Shown here one piece after another: positions 6,200 through 13,281 of a DNA stretch of 18,736 bases; position 1 is the stretch's first letter, and every line of letters starts with the position of its first letter. The stretch is from TMP-24 sp964600685. Its GTDB lineage: Bacteria > Pseudomonadota > Alphaproteobacteria > Rhodobacterales > Rhodobacteraceae. Both the position numbers and the translations under genes were made by a program. The stretch covers positions 1 through 18,736 of the forward strand of contig CAZRKU010000055.1 of NCBI GenBank assembly GCA_964600685.1, read 5' to 3'. A model generated the notes under the pieces. It did not search any database. It was not told the origin of the DNA and saw only the letters and a program-made list of their open reading frames with translations.

Positions 6200-6718
6200 A
6201 TGGAACCGCATGTTTCTGCCCAATCCGCCGCTGCCAGGGCCCCTGGTGGCCTGTCAGGCACGGCAACACCCGCAGCGCGCCTCGACCGCGACTGGACCCT
6301 TCCGGGCCTGTGCTGGAATGCCTCGGTGATGACCTCCTTCGGCGCCCTGCCGGTGCAGGTCCTGCGCAAGCACGATCCCCTGCGCCTGACCGACGGCCAG
6401 ATCGCCCGCATCGCCTGGATCGACAAGATCCAGCTGGATGAGGGTTTCCTTGCCGCCTATCCCGACGCCCAGCCGATCCTGCTCCGCGCGGGCGCGCTCG
6501 GCGGCGGCCTGCCGGTCCAGGATATCCTCGTCTCGCCCAGCCAGAAGATCGTGATCCGCGGCGGCGACTTTTCGACGGATGTGCGCCCGGCGCGCGAACT
6601 TCTCGGCCGCCCCGGCGTCCTGCGTTGCCCGCAGTCGATGGTGACCTACTACATGTTCCACTGCGGCCAGACCGCGCGCATCTCGGTCGAGGGGATCGCA
6701 CTCGCGACCGCACCCTGA
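6200..6718 (+). CDS. Short Hint_2 (Hedgehog/intein) domain protein, likely non-catalytic
   Basis: This 172-residue protein matches the Hint_2 family that is abundant in Rhodobacterales, usually at the end of large secreted RTX-type proteins or stand-alone. The diagnostic core is QPILLRAGALGGGLPVQDILVSPSQK (residues 91-116, split by the DILVSP block), preceded by Cys38 in GLCWNASVMTSFGALPVQVL, the equivalent of the Hint Cys1. In typical members the DLLVSP block continues with NHR; here it is SQK, so the usual His is Gln115. The C-terminal DRHE-like motif after VTYYMFHC is also absent. Self-cleavage is therefore unlikely. No signal peptide is apparent. I chose the ATG at 6200, with GGAAT upstream, over an in-frame TTG at 6188. 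It stands alone, convergent with rlmE. Confidence 0.75.
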   Translation: MEPHVSAQSAAARAPGGLSGTATPAARLDRDWTLPGLCWNASVMTSFGALPVQVLRKHDPLRLTDGQIARIAWIDKIQLDEGFLAAYPDAQPILLRAGALGGGLPVQDILVSPSQKIVIRGGDFSTDVRPARELLGRPGVLRCPQSMVTYYMFHCGQTARISVEGIALATAP

Positions 6719-6740
6719 ACCATGCCGCGCGCCGGAAAGT

Positions 6741-7490
6741 CTAGTCCGGCGCGACCTCGGCTTCGGGCGGAGCGGCGCGTCCGCGAAATCCGGTGGCGAT
6801 CACGAATTTCTCCGAACTGTCCGCCCGGCTTGACGGCGGCTTGACGTTTGCGACCTTCTGGAAGGACCGCTTGAGCAGCATCTGAAGCTGGTTTTCCGCG
6901 CCGCCGGCCAGAACCTTGGCCACGAAGGTGCCGCCCTCCTCCAGAACATCGAAGGCAAATCCTGCCGCCGCCTCGCACAGCGCGATGATCCTGAGATGGT
7001 CGGTGCCCTTGTGACCCGACGCCGCCGCCGCCATGTCGGACATCACCACGTCGGCCGGACCGCCCAGCCAGGCCTTGACCTTCTCGTCCGCGTCATCCTC
7101 AAGAAAGTCGAGCTGATGAATCTCCGCCCCGACGATCGGCTCCACTTCCTGCAGATCGACGCCCAGCACCCGGCCCACCCGCTTGCCGGACTTCTCGCCC
7201 AGCGCGTTCACCCGCTGGACCGCCACCTGGCACCAGCCGCCCGGTGCGCAACCCAGATCGACCACCCGCGCCCCCGGCACCAGGAAGCGGAACTTGTCGT
7301 CGAGTTCCAGGATCTTGTAGGCGGCGCGCCCGCGGTAGCCTTCCTTCCTGGCGCGTTGCACGTAAGGATCGTTCAGCTGCCGTTCGAGCCAGAGGGTCGA
7401 GGAAAGCTTACGCCCCTTGGCGGTCTTGACCCGGACCCGCAACTCGCGCTGGCCGCGTCCTGATGTGTTCCCCGACGGGGTCTTCGCCAT
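6741..7490 (-). CDS. rlmE: 23S rRNA (uridine2552-2'-O)-methyltransferase RlmE (FtsJ/RrmJ)
   Basis: RlmE methylates the 2'-O of U2552 in the A-loop of 23S rRNA within the 50S subunit, using S-adenosylmethionine. The protein is 249 residues. The SAM motif is VDLGCAPGGWCQVA (77-90). The catalytic K-D-K-E set can be read as Lys59 (RAAYKILELDDK), Asp152 (VVMSDMAAAASGHKGTDH), Lys192 (GGTFVAKVLAGG) and Glu227 (SSEKFVIATGF). The basic N-terminal 35 residues (AKGRKLSSTLWLERQLNDPY) are typical of alphaproteobacterial members. The frame stays open upstream to 7679, but the ATG at 7490 has GAGGAG in front and gives the usual length, so I use it. It follows ppx/gppA on the same strand after 82 bases, a pairing common in this group. 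That spacer holds one copy of a dispersed 19-bp motif (7515-7533). Confidence 0.95.
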   Translation of the reverse strand: MAKTPSGNTSGRGQRELRVRVKTAKGRKLSSTLWLERQLNDPYVQRARKEGYRGRAAYKILELDDKFRFLVPGARVVDLGCAPGGWCQVAVQRVNALGEKSGKRVGRVLGVDLQEVEPIVGAEIHQLDFLEDDADEKVKAWLGGPADVVMSDMAAAASGHKGTDHLRIIALCEAAAGFAFDVLEEGGTFVAKVLAGGAENQLQMLLKRSFQKVANVKPPSSRADSSEKFVIATGFRGRAAPPEAEVAPD

Positions 7491-7514
7491 GTCCCCACTC
7501 CTCGGGTCTGTGAT

Positions 7515-7533
7515 TTCTTCTTTGCCCAAATAC
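7515..7533 (-). repeat. Dispersed intergenic motif GTATTTNGGCAAAGAAGAA, copy 1
   Basis: The minus strand reads GTATTTGGGCAAAGAAGAA between ppx/gppA and rlmE. The same 19-bp motif, with only the N position different, occurs on the plus strand at 18143-18161, where it forms one arm of a long hairpin. Here no second arm is present. Adjacent sequence repeats CCCAAAT at 7525-7531 and 7533-7539 on the plus strand. Confidence 0.7.
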
Positions 7534-7572
7534 CCAAATGCCCGGTCGACCGCAATCGGACCGCCCGCCGGA

Positions 7573-8685
7573 TCAGAACGGACCATCCTCCAGAACCCCG
7601 TCCGCCGACATCTGCGCGTAAAGCAGCCCCTCGCGCAGGCCCCGGTCGGCAACCGACAGCCGGTCGGTCGGCCAGACACGCATCAGCGCCTGCAGGATGG
7701 CCGACCCCGACATGATCAGTGAATGGCGGTCGCGCCCGATGCGCGGGTCGTTGCGCCGCCCGTCCGGGCCGAGGCTCAGATAATCGCGGATCACCCGGTC
7801 GATCTGGTCGCTGGTCATCCTGAGGCCGTCGACCTTCGTGCGGTCATAGCGTTTCAGCCCCAGATGGCTGGCGGCCACCGTGGTGACGGTGCCCGAGGTG
7901 CCGATGATCTGGAACCCTTCACGCGGCTGGTTGGCATTGTAGGGCGAGAAATTCGAAAGCTGTTCCTCGAAATGCCAGCTCATCAGCGCGAACCGCGCCG
8001 CATCGTCCTCGACATCGTTGAACTGGTCCTTCAGCGTCGCGACACCCAGCGGCACCGAAATCCAGTCCACGACCTTCGCCGCCGGAAACGGGCTTTCCAC
8101 CGGCTTGAAGCCCGCATGCAGCCGCATGATGGCGCGCGGCCGCTCGGCCCGCGGCACCGACGACAGGTCGATCCACACCAGTTCGGTCGATCCCCCGCCG
8201 ATATCGACGACCAGAAGCTGTTCGGTCCTGGTCGACACCAGCGGCGCGCAGGAAATCACTGCCAGCCGCGCCTCCTCCTCCGGCTGGATGATCTCCAGCG
8301 GCAGGTCGGTCTCCCGCTCGACCATCCGCAGGAACTCGCGGGAGTTCTTCGCGCGGCGACAGGCTTCGGTCGCCACCAGACGCATCCGGCGCACACCATG
8401 CTGTTCGATCTTCTTGCGGCAGATGTGCAGGGCCTGCACCGTCCGTGCCATCGACGCGCGGCTGAGCCGCCCCGAGGCTTCAAGCCCATGGCCCAACTGG
8501 ACAGCCTTGGAAAAGCTGTCGACCACATGAAACTGACTGCCCTTCGGCTGGGCAATCAGCATCCGGCAACTGTTGGTCCCGAGGTCCAGCGCCGCATAAA
8601 GCTGCGCCGGGTCGGGTTTCGCGGTGCTGGGTGGCTCGACCGGAACCGGGAACGCGCCCGCACCGCCGGGACGCCTGGGCGTCAT
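7573..8685 (-). CDS. Ppx/GppA family exopolyphosphatase / pppGpp phosphatase
   Basis: These enzymes hydrolyse the terminal phosphate of polyphosphate or convert pppGpp to ppGpp. The 370-residue protein holds the two actin-like halves of the Ppx-GppA domain: phosphate-binding ALDLGTNSCRMLIA (32-45), the region IIQPEEEARLAVI with the catalytic Glu, VVDIGGGSTELVW in the second loop, and GTSGTVTTVAASHLGL. It lacks the C-terminal HD-like extension of E. coli Ppx (513 residues) and GppA (494), so which substrate it prefers cannot be judged. The first 25 residues are Pro- and Gly-rich linker. The ATG at 8685 has GGAGG eight bases upstream; an in-frame GTG at 8691 is too close to that site. It is first of a probable two-gene unit with rlmE and is divergent from the one-carbon operon starting at 8943. 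Confidence 0.9.
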   Translation of the reverse strand: MTPRRPGGAGAFPVPVEPPSTAKPDPAQLYAALDLGTNSCRMLIAQPKGSQFHVVDSFSKAVQLGHGLEASGRLSRASMARTVQALHICRKKIEQHGVRRMRLVATEACRRAKNSREFLRMVERETDLPLEIIQPEEEARLAVISCAPLVSTRTEQLLVVDIGGGSTELVWIDLSSVPRAERPRAIMRLHAGFKPVESPFPAAKVVDWISVPLGVATLKDQFNDVEDDAARFALMSWHFEEQLSNFSPYNANQPREGFQIIGTSGTVTTVAASHLGLKRYDRTKVDGLRMTSDQIDRVIRDYLSLGPDGRRNDPRIGRDRHSLIMSGSAILQALMRVWPTDRLSVADRGLREGLLYAQMSADGVLEDGPF

Positions 8686-8886
8686 GATCACGCCCTCCGA
8701 TGTGAAGTTATCCCCACCCTACCGGCAGCAGGCCGATCAATCAAGCGACGAGGCAGGGTTGGCGGCGTTTTCACTTCCGCTCATGTTCGTTGTGAGGAAA
8801 TCTCAATGGTCCGGTATCTGGCCGTATCGTGCTTTCGCGGGTATCGGAGTCCACAGGTCGCAACAGTGGCGCACCATGTCGAAAAC

Positions 8887-8901
8887 CGACATCGCATGTC
8901 G
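8887..8901 (+). promoter_or_regulatory. Small hairpin in the leader of the one-carbon operon
   Basis: CGACAT-CGC-ATGTCG forms a 6-bp stem with a 3-base loop, 42 bases before the first ATG of the operon. It is followed by a second dyad at 8915-8929. The divergent promoters of ppx/gppA and of this operon must lie between 8686 and 8942, but I could not assign convincing -35/-10 pairs. Confidence 0.35.
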
Positions 8902-8914
8902 CTGAGAGAGCGAT

Positions 8915-8929
8915 ATTGAGAACCTCAAT
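8915..8929. promoter_or_regulatory. ATTGAG-AAC-CTCAAT palindrome next to the ribosome site
   Basis: A perfect 15-bp dyad ends two bases before GAAGGA, the ribosome site of the first gene of the operon. A related but looser dyad, TGAG-N5-CTCA, is at 8793-8805 in the same intergenic region. It may be a repressor operator, or an RNA hairpin that affects translation. Confidence 0.45.
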
Positions 8930-8942
8930 CGAAGGATTCGTC

Positions 8943-9239
8943 ATGGCAGAAGTCACCATTGTTTACTGGCGCGACATCCCGGCCCAGGTCATCGTGGGCA
9001 AGGGTCGGCGCGGGGTGAAAAGACCCCTGCCCGAGCGTTTTGAACAGGCGATCGACCGTTGCGCGATGAAGATCGGCGCGGCGGGCACCGATGCCTATCT
9101 TGCCGAATGGCGCAAGGCCGAACCCTTCACCGTCGAGGGCGAGGACGAGGCGGTCGCGAGCGCCGAAGCCATCCGCATCGACACTGAATATGACACGGCG
9201 CGCATCAAGGCGCTGATCGCGAACAACGGCTGGGCCTGA
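8943..9239 (+). CDS. 'Virulence factor' domain protein (small conserved protein)
   Basis: The 98-residue protein resembles the family named 'virulence factor' (Pfam Virulence_fact), recognised from AEVTIVYWRDIPAQVIVGKG, the RPLPERFEQAIDRCAMKIG helix and the YLAEWRKAEP block. Despite the name, no enzymatic role is established that I know of. It is soluble, without a signal peptide or membrane segment. The ATG at 8943 has AAGGA upstream at good spacing; the frame is open further back to 8829, but that extension looks non-coding. It begins a tight three-gene run with metF-like (29 bases on) and the methyl-THF:corrinoid methyltransferase. This context suggests a part in folate/cobalamin methyl transfer or methionine synthesis and not virulence. 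That function is an inference from neighbourhood only. Confidence 0.85.
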   Translation: MAEVTIVYWRDIPAQVIVGKGRRGVKRPLPERFEQAIDRCAMKIGAAGTDAYLAEWRKAEPFTVEGEDEAVASAEAIRIDTEYDTARIKALIANNGWA

Positions 9240-9268
9240 CCGCCCGGCCCAAGCCTCTGGAGGGCGGC

Positions 9269-10198
9269 ATGGCACTACTGAACTTTCTGCGCAAGGACAA
9301 GGAACCGGCCGCCCCGCAGGGCGACAGCGCCGCCATCGAGGCCTTCCTGAAGGGCTATTCGATCGAGGTGATGCCGCGCACCGCCGAAAAGGTCGAGGAT
9401 TTCCGCGCGCTGCTGCCCCGGGGCACGCGCGTCTACATCGCCCATATCGACGGCACGCCGATCGAGGAGATGGTCGCCACGGCCAGGCGCCTGCATGCCG
9501 AAGGTTTCCCGGTCATGCCGCACTTCCCGGCGCGCATCATCAAGGACAAGGCCACTCTCGCCGACTGGATTGCCCGCTACAGGGGCGAGGCTGATGTCAG
9601 GCAGGCCCTTCTCCTCGGCGGCGGCGTTTCGACCCCGCACGGCGATTTCCATTGCTCGATGCAGTTGATCGAAACCGGCCTGTTCGACGGGTTCGAGCGG
9701 CTGCATGTGGCGGGCCATCCGGAAGGCAACAAGGACATCGACCCCGACGGATCCGACAGGAACGTTCTGGAAGCGCTGCGCTGGAAACAGGCGTTCAGCG
9801 AACGGTCCGACGCCAAGATGGCGATGGCCACCCAGTTCTGCTTCGAGGCAAAACCGGTGATCGCCTGGGTCAACCGGCTGAACGCCGAAGGCATCAGGCT
9901 GCCGGTCCATATCGGCGTTGCCGGCCCCGCCAGACTTCAGACGTTGATCAAGTTCGCCATCGCCTGCGGCGTCGGCCCGTCGCTCAGGGTGCTGCAAAAG
10001 CGGGCGATGGACGTGACGAAGCTTCTTCTGCCTTACGAACCGAACGATTTTGTGGCAGAGCTTGCAGCACACAAGGCCGCCAACCCCGATTTCGGGATCG
10101 AATCCGTTCACTTCTTCCCGCTCGGCGGGATCAAGACCAACGCAACCTGGGCCATAGAGAATGGCGGCAAGTCCGCTGTTCCGGTCGCGCAGAACTGA
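9269..10198 (+). CDS. Methylenetetrahydrofolate reductase-like protein (MetF family)
   Basis: MetF enzymes reduce 5,10-methylene-THF to 5-methyl-THF with FAD. The 309-residue protein has the length and TIM-barrel pattern of the family: SIEVMP carries Glu33, the likely counterpart of E. coli Glu28; RVYIAHIDGTP follows as strand 2; MATQFCFEAKPVIAW matches the TQFFF substrate segment; and PVHIGVAGPARLQTLIKFA matches the following strand and helix. At the place where E. coli has ALRGD, with Asp120 contacting flavin and folate, this protein reads LLLGGGVST, so that Asp seems to be missing. GGAGG precedes the ATG. It lies between the 'virulence factor' gene and the methyltransferase that would use its product, 15 bases before the latter. 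An authentic MTHFR variant that makes methyl-THF for methionine is most likely, but activity is not proven by sequence. Confidence 0.85.
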   Translation: MALLNFLRKDKEPAAPQGDSAAIEAFLKGYSIEVMPRTAEKVEDFRALLPRGTRVYIAHIDGTPIEEMVATARRLHAEGFPVMPHFPARIIKDKATLADWIARYRGEADVRQALLLGGGVSTPHGDFHCSMQLIETGLFDGFERLHVAGHPEGNKDIDPDGSDRNVLEALRWKQAFSERSDAKMAMATQFCFEAKPVIAWVNRLNAEGIRLPVHIGVAGPARLQTLIKFAIACGVGPSLRVLQKRAMDVTKLLLPYEPNDFVAELAAHKAANPDFGIESVHFFPLGGIKTNATWAIENGGKSAVPVAQN

Positions 10199-10213
10199 GA
10201 GACAAGGTGAAGA

Positions 10214-11173
10214 ATGACCCGCACCGTTATTGAATCCAAAACAAAAACCGTCGTCATCGGTTTCGATGAACCCTTCTGCGTGATCGGCGAGCGGATCAAC
10301 CCGACCGGTCGCAAGAAACTCGCGGCAGAGCTTGAGGCGGGCGATTTCTCAACCGTCGAGAAGGACGCGCTGGAGCAGGTCGCCTGCGGGGCGATGGTTC
10401 TCGATGTGAATGCGGGCGTCGTCTACAACTCGAACCCCAACCCGAACGAGACCGAACCGCCGCTGATGACCAAGATGATCAACATCATCCAGGCTCTGGT
10501 CGATGTGCCGCTCTGCATCGACAGTTCGGTTCCCGGCGCGCTGGAGGCCGGCCTTGCCGCCGCCCACGGCCGCCCGCTTCTGAACTCGGTCACGGGCGAG
10601 GAGGACCGGCTGGAGCTCGTCCTGCCGCTGGTCAAGAAATACAATGTGCCGGTGGTGGCGATCTCGAACGATGACACCGGCATTTCGATGGACCCCGACG
10701 TGCGTTTCGCGGTCGCCAAGAAGATCGTGCAGCGCGCCGCCGATTTCGGCATACCCGCCCATGACATCGTGGTCGACCCGCTGGTCATGCCGATCGGGGC
10801 GCTGTCGTCGGCTGGCCAGCAGGTGTTCACGCTCGTCCGTCGCCTGCGCGAGGAACTGGGCTGCAACACGACCTGTGGTGCATCGAACATCTCCTTCGGG
10901 CTGCCGAACCGCCATGGCATCAACGCCGCCTTCCTGCCGATGGCCATCGGCGCGGGCATGACCAGCGCGATCATGAACCCGGTGCGTCAGGTGGAGATGG
11001 AGGCGATCCGCGCGGCCAACATGCTGATGAACCACGATCCGAACGGCGGCGAATGGATCCGCTTCGCCAAGGTTCTGGAAGCGGTCGAAGGCGGCATGAG
11101 CTTCGCCGAAGCCTCCGCCTCGCAAAGCCAGGCCGCCTCGGGCCGCCGTGGCGGCCGCCGCGCCCGCGCCTGA
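10214..11173 (+). CDS. Methyltetrahydrofolate:corrinoid protein methyltransferase
   Basis: The 319-residue protein is a pterin-binding TIM barrel like AcsE or the folate module of MetH, moving the methyl group of 5-methyl-THF to a cobalamin protein. Folate-binding features are visible: GERINPTGR (25-33), LDVNAG (63-68), CIDSS with Asp103, LLNSVTG with Asn124, VVDPLVMPIG with Asp188, and GASNISFGLP with Asn225, the Asn known to act in AcsE. There is no homocysteine, B12 or activation domain, so those must be separate proteins. This fits the split methionine synthase known from some Rhodobacterales, though service in another corrinoid system such as betaine demethylation is possible. The C terminus ends in a Ser/Ala/Gln then Arg/Gly-rich tail (SGRRGGRRARA) that is not part of the barrel. 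AAGG lies ahead of the ATG. A strong terminator follows 24 bases after the stop. Confidence 0.9.
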   Translation: MTRTVIESKTKTVVIGFDEPFCVIGERINPTGRKKLAAELEAGDFSTVEKDALEQVACGAMVLDVNAGVVYNSNPNPNETEPPLMTKMINIIQALVDVPLCIDSSVPGALEAGLAAAHGRPLLNSVTGEEDRLELVLPLVKKYNVPVVAISNDDTGISMDPDVRFAVAKKIVQRAADFGIPAHDIVVDPLVMPIGALSSAGQQVFTLVRRLREELGCNTTCGASNISFGLPNRHGINAAFLPMAIGAGMTSAIMNPVRQVEMEAIRAANMLMNHDPNGGEWIRFAKVLEAVEGGMSFAEASASQSQAASGRRGGRRARA

Positions 11174-11196
11174 CCCGGCGCCGTTCCGGAACGCGC

Positions 11197-11224
11197 AAAA
11201 GCCCCGGCCCGCCGGGGCTTTTTC
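11197..11224. terminator. Bidirectional Rho-independent terminator
   Basis: AAAAGCCCCGG (11197-11207), a four-base loop, then CCGGGGCTTTTTC. The 7-bp GC stem is flanked by A and T runs, so it works in both directions. It ends the one-carbon operon on the plus strand and the olsB unit (stop at 11245) on the minus strand. Confidence 0.93.
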
Positions 11225-11244
11225 ATTGACCCGGCCCCTGAGCG

Positions 11245-12006
11245 TCAGTCGGCCGCGCCCTCGGCCCTCCGCATCAACCGGATAAGGCTGCGTGCGCGGT
11301 GCGCCGGCACCCCGGCCAGGTCGAGCGCGGTGAAGACATGCACCGTATCGAGCGCCGGGTCCGCCACCGGATCCGGGCCGACCCGCGCGCCCATCGCCAG
11401 ATAACTGCGCAGGAGCGGCGGCACCGCGCGGCCGTCCGGCGAAACGCCGTCCGGGCGCGGCGCGGCCCGACGGGCCGTCACGGCCCGAGGCAGGGCATGA
11501 TGGGTCTGCAGCCAGGCCAGCGTCGGGGCGTGGCGGACCACGTCCGCGCCGGGCAGCGAACTGCAGCCGAAGATCACCCGGACCTTTTCCGACAGTGCAA
11601 CCCAGGTCAGCGCCGCCAGCAAAAGCCGCAGAAGGTCGGGATTGCCCCGTCCCGGCGCGATGGCGACCCGCCCCAGATCAGCCATGGGACCGGCATGGCG
11701 GGCAAGCGGGGCAAGGTCGTAGAACTGCGCCGTATAGCCCTGCGCCAGATCGCCGGAACGATGGACCCGATAGCGAAAGCAGGCCACCGCAGCGCCATCG
11801 CGCCGGTCGGTCAGAAGCACATGCCGCGCCAGGTCGTCGAACCGGTCGCGATCATCCGCCGCGCCCTTGCGAAAGACCGCCCTTCTGAGCGCGAGGCAGG
11901 CCTGCAGACCGTCGGAGTCCTCCACCCTGCGGGCAACATAGGGACCGGCCACGAGCGTTGCCCGCCGCGGCACGGTTTTCTGTCCCATAACGGTGAATCC
12001 GGTCAT
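11245..12006 (-). CDS. olsB: OlsB-like ornithine N-acyltransferase (GNAT fold)
   Basis: OlsB transfers a 3-hydroxy fatty acid from acyl carrier protein to ornithine, giving lyso-ornithine lipid, the first step in making phosphorus-free ornithine lipids of the membrane. The 253-residue protein shows the family course: an N-terminal ARRVEDSDGLQACLALRRAVF segment, TAQFYDLAPLA, then DLGRVAIAP, the acceptor/CoA-ACP loop region, and IFGCSSLPGAD. I chose the ATG at 12006 because GGGGGT lies just before it; an in-frame GTG at 12021 has no ribosome site. It sits 43 bases downstream of bamE on the same strand and ends at a shared bidirectional terminator. The second-step acyltransferase OlsA is not in the window. 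A general GNAT of the hemolysin-like group is the alternative. Confidence 0.75.
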   Translation of the reverse strand: MTGFTVMGQKTVPRRATLVAGPYVARRVEDSDGLQACLALRRAVFRKGAADDRDRFDDLARHVLLTDRRDGAAVACFRYRVHRSGDLAQGYTAQFYDLAPLARHAGPMADLGRVAIAPGRGNPDLLRLLLAALTWVALSEKVRVIFGCSSLPGADVVRHAPTLAWLQTHHALPRAVTARRAAPRPDGVSPDGRAVPPLLRSYLAMGARVGPDPVADPALDTVHVFTALDLAGVPAHRARSLIRLMRRAEGAAD

Positions 12007-12049
12007 GGACACCCCCGGCACAGTCGGTTCGGGCCGCGGCCTGCCCCGA

Positions 12050-12517
12050 TCAGTTATCGGTCACGAAGTCCGCCGCGCTCAGGTTGCCGATATTGCCGAG
12101 AAGCTGGCGCAGGAAGCTGACGCCCTTGATGTTGCTGTCGGTCACCCGCCGCGAAATCACGACGACCTGGCCCTTTTCCAGCCCGAAACGTTCGACATTC
12201 TCCACCACGCCCGCGTCGTCGAAGGTGATCGCGACGACCTGGCGGTCGATCTCCTTCGGTGCGCGCGGCCCCCGCTGCTGGAAGCGCGAACCGACGTAGT
12301 ACCAGCCCGACCCGGTCAGCACCCCGATGGAGGAAGGCCGGCCGACATCAAAGGCCACGTCCTCCTGCGTTGATTCGCCGACCACGACCTTGGCCAGATC
12401 CTTGTCGGAGGGCACATAGCCATGATTGCGATAGATCGCGGTGCATGCGGTCAGCGCCATGAGCACCAGCCCGGCGGTGCCGATCCGCGCCGCGGACCAA
12501 AGCCTGTCCAAACCCAC
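12050..12517 (-). CDS. bamE: Outer membrane protein assembly factor BamE (lipoprotein)
   Basis: BamE (SmpA/OmlA) is a small outer membrane lipoprotein of the Bam complex that inserts beta-barrel proteins. The 155-residue product begins with a lipoprotein signal: basic GLDRLW, hydrophobic IGTAGLVLMALTAC with a lipobox LTAC and Cys25. The mature part carries the SmpA/OmlA motif HGYVPSDKDLAKVVVGESTQEDVAFDVG (in two consecutive blocks), then GRPSSIG and WYYVGSRFQQRG. The start is the GTG at 12517, supported by GGGGGG five bases before it and by correct signal peptide length; the frame runs upstream without sense. It is divergent from yceD, an arrangement frequent in Rhodobacterales, and is followed by olsB. 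Confidence 0.9.
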   Translation of the reverse strand: MGLDRLWSAARIGTAGLVLMALTACTAIYRNHGYVPSDKDLAKVVVGESTQEDVAFDVGRPSSIGVLTGSGWYYVGSRFQQRGPRAPKEIDRQVVAITFDDAGVVENVERFGLEKGQVVVISRRVTDSNIKGVSFLRQLLGNIGNLSAADFVTDN

Positions 12518-12561
12518 TCTCGCCCCCCGAGCCAAATCTCTCAGGCCTTGCCACTCTGGCC

Positions 12562-12581
12562 TAAGCCTTTTATCCGGCTTA
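12562..12581. promoter_or_regulatory. Dyad in the bamE/yceD divergent promoter region
   Basis: TAAGCC-N8-GGCTTA lies in the 151-base gap between divergent bamE and yceD, overlapping the end of a looser AGGCC/GGCCT pair (12543-12562). A possible plus-strand promoter is TTGCCA (12548-12553) with TATCCG (12571-12576) 17 bases on; both hexamers are weak, so only the general location of divergent promoters is claimed. Confidence 0.35.
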
Positions 12582-12668
12582 CAACATGGGTGATGGGTCC
12601 GACAAGGACCGAAACCGCCACAAGACCGGACAGGGCGCGCTTTCGCGCGTCGTCCAGGGAAAAATGGA

Positions 12669-13211
12669 ATGACCGAAGACGGCCCCTTTTCGCATCCGTT
12701 TCGCCGTGCGGCGCTGGCACAGCGCAAGCCCACGCGCTTTGACCTTGCCCCGGACGAGGGCGCACGCGCCGCGATTGCCGCCGATCTTGGCCTGATCGCG
12801 CTCCCGCATGTGCGGCTCAGGGGCGAACTGCGTCCGGTCGGCCGACAGGATTTCACGCTGGAGGCGGAGCTTGAGGCCGACGTGGTGCAACCCTGCGTCG
12901 TGACCCTGCAACCCGTCGCCGCCCATCTCTCGGATCACATCATCCGCCGCTATCTGGCCGATTGGGTCGAACCGGACGCCGATGAAAGCGAGGTGCCTGA
13001 AGATGACACGACGGAGCCCCTGACCGACACGATCGACGCAGGCCAGGTTCTGGTCGAGGCGCTGAGCCTCGCCCTGCCGCTCTATCCTCGTGCCGACGGG
13101 GTTGCCTTTGATGGCGCGATTGCCGCTGAAAAGGGCGCAGAACCGCTGACGGACGAGAAACTCAGGCCCTTCGCGGGACTGGCCGACCTTCTGAAAGGCA
13201 ACAAGGAGTAA
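12669..13211 (+). CDS. yceD: YceD/DUF177 family protein
   Basis: YceD proteins are encoded next to rpmF in most bacteria and affect 23S rRNA processing and L32/ribosome supply in plants and bacteria; the precise molecular action is not settled. The 180-residue protein shows the family core: an acidic central section (ADESEVPEDDTTEPL) followed by DTIDAGQVLVEALSLALPLYPR, the conserved helix. The N-terminal part (RFDLAPDEGARAAIAADLGLIAL) is the usual alphaproteobacterial form. It is cytoplasmic, without cysteines in a zinc arrangement. The ATG at 12669 follows a weak GGGAAAAATGGA ribosome site. The neighbouring rpmF begins 204 bases later, a gap that contains a promoter candidate, so rpmF is probably also transcribed independently. 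Confidence 0.88.
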   Translation: MTEDGPFSHPFRRAALAQRKPTRFDLAPDEGARAAIAADLGLIALPHVRLRGELRPVGRQDFTLEAELEADVVQPCVVTLQPVAAHLSDHIIRRYLADWVEPDADESEVPEDDTTEPLTDTIDAGQVLVEALSLALPLYPRADGVAFDGAIAAEKGAEPLTDEKLRPFAGLADLLKGNKE

Positions 13212-13281
13212 GGGCAGGGGCCGCTGCCCGGACTTTCGGTGCCGCGTCGCAGCATGCCGTCGGAAAACCACCAGAAAAGAC

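Noticed and set aside
7491..7679. N-terminal extension of RlmE by 63 codons
   Set aside because: The extension would cover the intergenic repeat motif and part of ppx/gppA; the ATG at 7490 has a good ribosome site and gives normal length.
7723..8919. 398-codon plus-strand frame opposite ppx/gppA
   Set aside because: The minus strand holds a clear Ppx/GppA domain; the plus frame is an Arg/His/Pro-rich shadow without a ribosome site.
8686..8942. Riboswitch (SAM-II, SAM/SAH, SAH or cobalamin type) ahead of the one-carbon operon
   Set aside because: None of the conserved sequence blocks I know for these classes could be found; only simple hairpins are visible.
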